Source: an uncultured Clostridia bacterium
Lineage (GTDB): Bacteria; Bacillota; Clostridia; Oscillospirales; Acutalibacteraceae
NCBI GenBank assembly: GCA_937920235.1
Contig: CALGUK010000003.1
Coordinates: 1 to 9,947 of the forward strand
Direction: 5' to 3'
Length of the DNA stretch: 9,947 nucleotides
The notes under the pieces are model-generated. The model did not search any database, was not told where the DNA came from, and saw nothing but the letters and a program-made list of their open reading frames with translations. Position numbers and translations under genes: made by a program. Below are positions 6,704-9,947 of the stretch, piece after piece. Position 1 is the stretch's first letter. Each line of letters opens with the position of its first letter.

Positions 6704-6780
6704 TGGTGGGCCAACAGGGACTCGAACCCCGGACCGTCCGGTTATGAGCCGGATGCTCTAACCAACTGAGCTATTGGCCC
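6704..6780 (-). tRNA. tRNA with anticodon CAU (elongator tRNA-Met, or lysidine-modified tRNA-Ile2)
   Basis: A 77-base cloverleaf with encoded CCA. The acceptor stem is GGGCCAA/TTGGCCC with discriminator A. The anticodon stem is CCGG/CCGG with loop CTCATAA (anticodon at 6746-6744). The paired G1-C72 end and the anticodon stem rule out initiator tRNA. The CTCATAACC loop and GGGCC acceptor resemble Firmicutes tRNA-Ile2, in which TilS converts C34 to lysidine, more than the usual elongator Met (loop TTCATAC). Automatic annotation would often say Met. I cannot settle this by eye. Confidence 0.9.
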
Positions 6781-6799
6781 TTAACACGGTTGCTCGAAT

Positions 6800-6828
6800 A
6801 TTATATATTTTTTTATCTGCATTGTCAA
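6800..6828 (-). promoter_or_regulatory. consensus promoter of the tRNA operon
   Basis: On the minus strand a perfect TTGACA (6828-6823), a 17-base spacer and a perfect TATAAT (6805-6800). Transcription should begin near 6793, about 13 bases before the CAU tRNA. This is the strongest promoter in the window, as expected for stable RNA. Confidence 0.85.
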
Positions 6829-6849
6829 TACTTAATTTAATAATTTTTA

Positions 6850-8454
6850 TTAATGTTTCTCTGTAATTATTCCGTAAATTTGTTCGGAAATATCCTTAAA
6901 CACAGGGGCACAGTCGGCTGCACCTGAAGATCCGTTTTCCTTGAAGATGACAATGGTATATGTCTTATTTCCGATTGTCGAATATCCGCAAAACCAGGTG
7001 TGAGTGATTTCTATTCCGTTTTCATACCACCCGCTTTGGGCCGTAGCTGTTTTACCTCTGTTGTCACAAAGCCCGGAGAATGCAGAATGACCGTTACCGT
7101 TTTCAACAACACTTTTAAGTGTGCTGCTGACTTTTTCTGCTGTACTGAGGTTCAATATTCTGTATTTTTCGGGTAATCTGACCTTCTGAACGGTATTTCC
7201 GTTTTTGTCAATAATTCCTTTCATAAGAGTAGGTGCACGGTAGTATCCGCCGTTTGCAAATACAGAGTACGCAACGGCAAGCTGTAACGGACTTGCAAGA
7301 AGTTTTCCTTGACCAAAGGAGAGATTTGCAAGTGCCTGGGGCGAGGAAAGGGAGCTCTCGTCCGGCAGGGTTCCGGAACGGGTATTTAGGTTATCGGCAA
7401 GCTCAAGACTTTTCCCGAGACCGAAATCAGAACACAGGGATAAGAGCTTTTCCTTGCCGATTTTCTGCCCTGCAGATATAAAATATGAGTTGCACGAGTC
7501 CTCCATGGCATCGGTCATATTCACTACTCCGTGAGCGTTATTATTGTTACATCTGAATGTTGTTGAGCCGATTTCAATTTTACCGACACAGTTATAAGTC
7601 GGATCCATATTGTTTTCAATCAGAACCGATGCGACGAACGGCTTGAATACCGACCCCACGCTGTACGGGGTTATTGCACGGTTAAGAAAAGGTGAGTCGC
7701 CGTCATTAACAGATGCGGAAATGTTTCGGGGATTGAAAAGCGGAGCAGATGCCATAGCGAGAATTTCATTTGTTTCTGAGTCAAGTATTACCACTGCGCC
7801 TTGCTGTATTTGATGTTTATTTAGTGCTGTCTCGGCAATTTTCTGAATATCAAGATTAATGGTGAGTTGTATTCCGGCAGGCGAGAGATAATTGTCTCCC
7901 TCAAAGCTCAATCCGTTTCCCCACAAAATGTTATCAACGGCATCAACGCTCCATACCGCTTTCAATGTACCGCTTTGAAGATTCAGATAATTGTCGTATG
8001 CTTTTTCCAAACCCATTGCGCCGTTACCGTTTTCGTCCAAATGGCCTATAATATGAACACATGGCTGATAATCAGAATATCTTTCGGACAACGATGCTGT
8101 ACTGACAAGCTTTTCGTTGAATTTTTGAGGAAGATAAAGTAAGCACGGATTACCTTTGCTCATATCATTATATACCTTCTGTTTTTCATCATCGGAAAGA
8201 TATTTTTCAACAAGCTTCAGTGCATCGGGTGAGGGCAGGCACACGGTTAGGTTTTCAGTTTGTGTATTTACGATTTTTTTCATATTGCGGTCGTAAATCA
8301 TTCCCCTTGAGGTGTCAAGCAGAATGCTGCGTGACGAGACATTGTTCGCGGCAGGTGAGAAGGAAGCATTAAGATTTATAATGCCGATTTTTGCTATAAG
8401 AATACCGAGAACAGCCGTCATAATAAAAAATGCCACGTATATTCGCTTATACAT
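6850..8454 (-). CDS. class B penicillin-binding protein (D,D-transpeptidase)
   Basis: 534 residues from the ATG at 8454. A single membrane anchor lies at about 8-28, then an N-terminal pedestal region (SRGMIYDRN, 49-57) and a transpeptidase domain from about 215. Catalytic motifs are S268-V-F-K271 (nucleophile Ser268), S320-C-N322, and K468-T-A470, where the usual third box is KTG. The family cross-links peptidoglycan stem peptides outside the membrane (FtsI/PbpA/SpoVD group); there is no glycosyltransferase domain and no visible PASTA domain. An in-frame TTG at 8472 was rejected because AGGTGA (8465-8460) lies 5 bases before the ATG at 8454. The gene follows the PAP2 gene by about 50 bases on the same strand, and its ribosome site is part of a 29-base palindrome. 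The exact division or sporulation role is not determinable here. Confidence 0.93.
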   Translation of the reverse strand: MYKRIYVAFFIMTAVLGILIAKIGIINLNASFSPAANNVSSRSILLDTSRGMIYDRNMKKIVNTQTENLTVCLPSPDALKLVEKYLSDDEKQKVYNDMSKGNPCLLYLPQKFNEKLVSTASLSERYSDYQPCVHIIGHLDENGNGAMGLEKAYDNYLNLQSGTLKAVWSVDAVDNILWGNGLSFEGDNYLSPAGIQLTINLDIQKIAETALNKHQIQQGAVVILDSETNEILAMASAPLFNPRNISASVNDGDSPFLNRAITPYSVGSVFKPFVASVLIENNMDPTYNCVGKIEIGSTTFRCNNNNAHGVVNMTDAMEDSCNSYFISAGQKIGKEKLLSLCSDFGLGKSLELADNLNTRSGTLPDESSLSSPQALANLSFGQGKLLASPLQLAVAYSVFANGGYYRAPTLMKGIIDKNGNTVQKVRLPEKYRILNLSTAEKVSSTLKSVVENGNGHSAFSGLCDNRGKTATAQSGWYENGIEITHTWFCGYSTIGNKTYTIVIFKENGSSGAADCAPVFKDISEQIYGIITEKH

Positions 8455-8459
8455 AAAAA

Positions 8460-8488
8460 TCACCTGTATCAAGTCTTGACACAGGTGA
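8460..8488 (-). promoter_or_regulatory. palindrome covering the PBP ribosome site
   Basis: A 29-base near-perfect palindrome with arms TCACCTGT and ACAGGTGA at its ends and TCAAG/CTTGA inside. The minus-strand RNA can form about 12 pairs with a 5-base loop, and the one imperfect pair is a G-U wobble on this strand (A-C on the other). The 3' arm contains the AGGTGA ribosome site and is followed by TTTTTATG, so the same structure resembles a terminator with a T5 tail. Confidence 0.6.
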
Positions 8489-8504
8489 TATGATTTAGTC
8501 TGTA

Positions 8505-9140
8505 TTATGCCGATTTCTTTCTCAATTTTTCTAAAAGGTCAAATTCGGCAAATTTTGTGTTTTCGGTTTTTTTCATAATTGCCGTCATAATGAGATAACC
8601 CATAATTCCTGCAAATGTTCCGACAATTACACCGCCGAGAACATCTGTTACATAGTGAACCATAAGATATATTCTTGAAAGTCCCACTAAAGCAGAGAAA
8701 ACAGGGAAAACCCAGGCAACTTTTTTATTCTTGAGAACAAGGAATATGGCGATACCCAACTCAAAAGCAGCAGTTGTGTGACCTGACGGGAAAGAGGTGT
8801 AAGCGTTCTCAATATGTGAGCCTGCAAATGTGTACCAACTTATATAGTCAGGGTTGTCAGCATAGTAAATGAACGGACGCGGACGAGCAAAAATGGGCTT
8901 AAGCACAAGGTTTGTGCAAAGAGTGCCCACAAGAACGGCAAAAAGTACCGCCATTCCGAATTTTCGGGTTTTCTTGAATAAAATCAGAATTGCTCCGAGA
9001 ACAGCCATCGGTGTAACAAACTCTGAACCACCGAAAAACGTGATAAACTCTGCAACGATATTCATGGCAGCACTCTGGATATGTTCACCGAAAAATGTAA
9101 ACACACTCATATCAAATGAGTCAAAAACAGAAAAATCCAT
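8505..9140 (-). CDS. PAP2-superfamily membrane phosphatase
   Basis: 211 residues with five or six hydrophobic helices. The three signature blocks are present: K81 through R88-P89 (KPIFARPRP), PSGH at 118-121 (His121), and SRIYLMVHYVTD at 155-166 (Arg156, nucleophile His162, Asp166). Enzymes of this family remove phosphate from lipid phosphates or pyrophosphates at the membrane surface. In Gram-positive bacteria many act as undecaprenyl-pyrophosphate phosphatases (BcrC type) or phosphatidylglycerophosphate phosphatases; which one applies here is unknown. The ATG at 9140 has AAAGGAG (9155-9149) at 8 bases. The next gene on the strand is a penicillin-binding protein, consistent with a role in recycling the cell-wall lipid carrier (inference). 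Confidence 0.92.
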   Translation of the reverse strand: MDFSVFDSFDMSVFTFFGEHIQSAAMNIVAEFITFFGGSEFVTPMAVLGAILILFKKTRKFGMAVLFAVLVGTLCTNLVLKPIFARPRPFIYYADNPDYISWYTFAGSHIENAYTSFPSGHTTAAFELGIAIFLVLKNKKVAWVFPVFSALVGLSRIYLMVHYVTDVLGGVIVGTFAGIMGYLIMTAIMKKTENTKFAEFDLLEKLRKKSA

Positions 9141-9170
9141 ATTCCAATCTCCTTTATATATTATATATTC

Positions 9171-9199
9171 ATTTTACAATACTTTTTTTACTTTTGCAA
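9171..9199 (-). promoter_or_regulatory. probable promoter of the PAP2-PBP pair
   Basis: On the minus strand TTGCAA (9199-9194), a 17-base spacer and TAAAAT (9176-9171), upstream of the PAP2 ribosome site. The surrounding sequence is very AT-rich with other TATAAT-like strings, so the exact element is uncertain. Confidence 0.5.
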
Positions 9200-9230
9200 G
9201 GCTTGAAGAATATATTATTTGTACTTTGGA

Positions 9231-9258
9231 TTGACATCAAACCGGAATCAGATTAAAT
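9231..9258 (+). promoter_or_regulatory. promoter ahead of the permease fragment
   Basis: TTGACA (9231-9236), a 16-base spacer and TTAAAT (9253-9258), followed by the ribosome site AGAGGAG (9270-9276). It appears to be the surviving control region of the truncated permease gene. Confidence 0.5.
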
Positions 9259-9283
9259 ATTTCTGTCACAGAGGAGTATGATT

Positions 9284-9445
9284 ATGGAAACAGGGTTTAT
9301 TGTTTTGGCGATTGCGGGAATTTGTCAGGGGAGCTTCGGCTGGGGATATAAAAGGTATACACCGTTTTCCTTTGCAGTATTGATAGAGGCGATAAGGATT
9401 CGTTTTACCTCAACACATTTGTTGAGTAATTCTTTATCACAATAA
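9284..9445 (+). pseudogene. N-terminal fragment of a RhaT-like membrane permease
   Basis: The frame from the ATG at 9284 (GAGGAG at 9271-9276 gives 7-base spacing; the in-frame ATG at 9278 is too close) runs 53 codons to TAA. Residues 1-30 begin METGFIVLAIAGICQGSF and continue GWGYKRYTPFSF, the look of the first helix and following loop of RhaT-like L-rhamnose/proton symporters or related DMT permeases, normally above 300 residues (family assignment from memory, moderate). After about codon 28-30 the coding sense is lost, because from there the frame is simply antisense to the end of the four-helix-bundle gene. It is therefore a stump with working-looking promoter and ribosome site, and any product would be a single short membrane helix. 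Confidence 0.5.
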
Positions 9446-9702
9446 TATCCGCTTTCTAAAAGTAGTTCTATTCAATATTTGCTTTTATTGCGTTCTTTAA
9501 GTGCAATTTGTAGCTTTGCAACAAAATCCGTCTTGCCGTGAGCATAAAATGCCTCTCTAATATTTGCACCAATACTTGTTCCGGAACGTAAAAACTGATT
9601 TATTAAAGCATTTTCACACTTTGCATTTCTTAATTCTTTACAGACTTTTATAACAGCAAGTGCGATTTTTTTTGATTTTATAATTAAAGGGCTCTCGGTC
9701 AT
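9325..9702 (-). pseudogene. four-helix-bundle (S23/IVP-type) protein gene broken by an in-frame TGA
   Basis: The frame from ATG 9702 (or GTG 9720; neither has a strong ribosome site) reads through LINQFLRSGTSIGANIREA and DFVAKLQIALKE, the hallmark of the S23-like four-helix-bundle family first known from 23S rRNA intervening sequences. It stops at a TGA (9474-9472) after KSKY. The same frame then continues IELLLESGYYCDKELLNK and ends around INTAKEN near 9363, as full-length members (about 115-120 residues) do. The family has Tyr-Trp at the stop position, so TGG changed to TGA without any frameshift explains the break. The frame runs on to a second TGA (9327-9325) through sequence belonging to the permease fragment. 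Family role is poorly known; nucleic-acid binding is suspected from the related Avd proteins. Confidence 0.75.
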
Positions 9703-9743
9703 AATAAACCCACTGTTCACATTTATTATTCTTTCTATAAATT

Positions 9744-9766
9744 AAAAAAGCAAGGCAAAGCCTTGC
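9744..9766 (-). terminator. intrinsic terminator on the minus strand
   Basis: GCAAGGC (9750-9756), loop AAA, GCCTTGC (9760-9766). Read on the minus strand the stem is followed by TTTTTTAATTT. It would stop transcripts arriving from the tRNA-Arg side, about 40 bases before the start of the broken four-helix-bundle gene. Confidence 0.7.
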
Positions 9767-9823
9767 AAAATACTTCTTCATTAGTCATTATTATTTATTA
9801 CTTGCCAAAATCGACAAAAAGAG

Positions 9824-9858
9824 AATAGTGAAAAGTGAAGAGTTAATAGTGAAAAAGT
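9824..9858. repeat. short imperfect tandem repeat, 21-base period
   Basis: AATAGTGAAAAGTG (9824-9837) and AATAGTGAAAAAGT (9845-9858) repeat with a period of 21 bases, itself built of 7-base AGTGAA/AGTTAAT-like units. Non-coding; similar low-complexity AGTGAA strings are common between bacterial genes. Confidence 0.45.
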
Positions 9859-9894
9859 AAAATCGACAAACCTCTGTCGAGATTTGTCGATTTT
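9859..9894 (-). terminator. terminator after tRNA-Arg
   Basis: AAAATCGACAAA (9859-9870) pairs perfectly with TTTGTCGATTTT (9883-9894), with a 12-base inner part that can pair a little further. On the minus strand it begins at the tRNA CCA end and runs into TTTTACTTTTTC. Confidence 0.65.
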
Positions 9895-9947
9895 GGCACG
9901 CCGGAAGGGATTCGAACCCCCGACCTTTTGGTTCGTAGCCAAACACT
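9894..9947 (-). tRNA. tRNA-Arg (anticodon ACG), 5' part outside the window
   Basis: The 3' 54 bases are present, with encoded CCA (9896-9894), discriminator G and acceptor strand CCGGCGT. The T-arm has GGGTTCGAATCCC, and the anticodon stem TTGG/CCAA carries loop CTACGAA (ACG at 9936-9934). A34 would be edited to inosine. The D-arm and 5' acceptor strand lie beyond the window edge. Confidence 0.92.

Larger units (their letters stand above)
9804..9897. repeat. three copies of AAAATCGACAAA, two extended to a 15-bp inverted repeat
   Basis: GCCAAAATCGACAAA (9804-9818) recurs inverted as TTTGTCGATTTTGGC (9883-9897), and a further direct copy AAAATCGACAAA lies at 9859-9870. The right-hand copy overlaps the tRNA-Arg CCA end. 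Small duplications of tRNA trailer sequence would produce this pattern. Confidence 0.6.

Noticed and set aside
8455..8472. TTG start six codons upstream for the PBP
   Set aside because: It lies inside the palindrome with no ribosome site, while AGGTGA is well placed for the ATG at 8454.
9472..9474. TGA read as Trp (alternative genetic code or recoding)
   Set aside because: The transporter ends in TGA and Trp is encoded by TGG throughout the other genes, and no SECIS-like structure is evident, so a nonsense mutation or sequencing error is simpler.
9703..9720. GTG start for the S23-type gene
   Set aside because: No good ribosome site, and the extra six residues (before MTESPL) are not family-like; the ATG at 9702 is preferred, although its ribosome site is also weak.
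9804..9897. CRISPR array suggested by repeated AAAATCGACAAA
   Set aside because: The copies are short, in mixed orientation, with irregular spacing, and explained by a terminator stem and a duplicated trailer; no cas genes are present.

Overview
The window looks like chromosome from an anaerobic low-GC Gram-positive bacterium, probably a gut clostridium of the Oscillospiraceae/Ruminococcaceae type. The grounds are moderate-to-low GC, strong GGAGG-type ribosome sites, near-consensus sigma-A promoters, tRNA genes with an encoded CCA, and the gene families present. The exact taxon is inferred, not shown.

Layout. (1) Positions 1-1870, minus strand: a two-component operon. Its order is a consensus promoter (1840-1868), an OmpR/PhoB response regulator (1076-1750), a sensor kinase overlapping it by 4 bases (18-1079), and the start codon of a third, cut-off gene. 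(2) 1765-2265: a gene-poor stretch holding that promoter, a dyad and a hairpin that may end the next gene. (3) 2266-6275: a regulated sulfated-compound cassette. A TetR-type regulator (minus) faces a GPH-type sugar transporter and a cytoplasmic formylglycine-dependent sulfatase (plus), whose stop and start codons overlap. The 120-base divergent region holds a 10-bp dyad operator candidate and two interleaved promoters that share their -10 region. (4) 6276-6607: a decayed mobile-element stretch with a TnpV-like N-terminal fragment that keeps promoter and ribosome site, a short palindromic repeat and a terminator. (5) 6608-6828: a two-tRNA operon (CAU, then Trp) on the minus strand. (6) 6850-9199, minus strand: a PAP2 phosphatase followed by a class B penicillin-binding protein. 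Between them is a near-perfect palindrome that carries the second gene's ribosome site. (7) 9231-9947: a remnant zone with the first ~30 codons of a RhaT-like permease running into a four-helix-bundle (S23) gene broken by one in-frame TGA, then terminator hairpins, short repeats and a tRNA-Arg cut by the window end.

How the genes may work together: the transporter would bring in a small sulfated solute (perhaps a sugar) and the sulfatase, which has no signal peptide, would desulfate it inside the cell, under control of the TetR protein. The sulfatase needs a maturase that is not in this window. PAP2 and the PBP both belong to cell-envelope metabolism (undecaprenyl or other lipid pyrophosphate turnover, peptidoglycan cross-linking), so their pairing is sensible. 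I see no CRISPR array, no intact transposase, no phage module and no clear new defence system. The most interesting points are the transporter-sulfatase cassette with its interleaved promoters, the hairpin over the PBP ribosome site, and the pile-up of broken genes beside tRNA loci.
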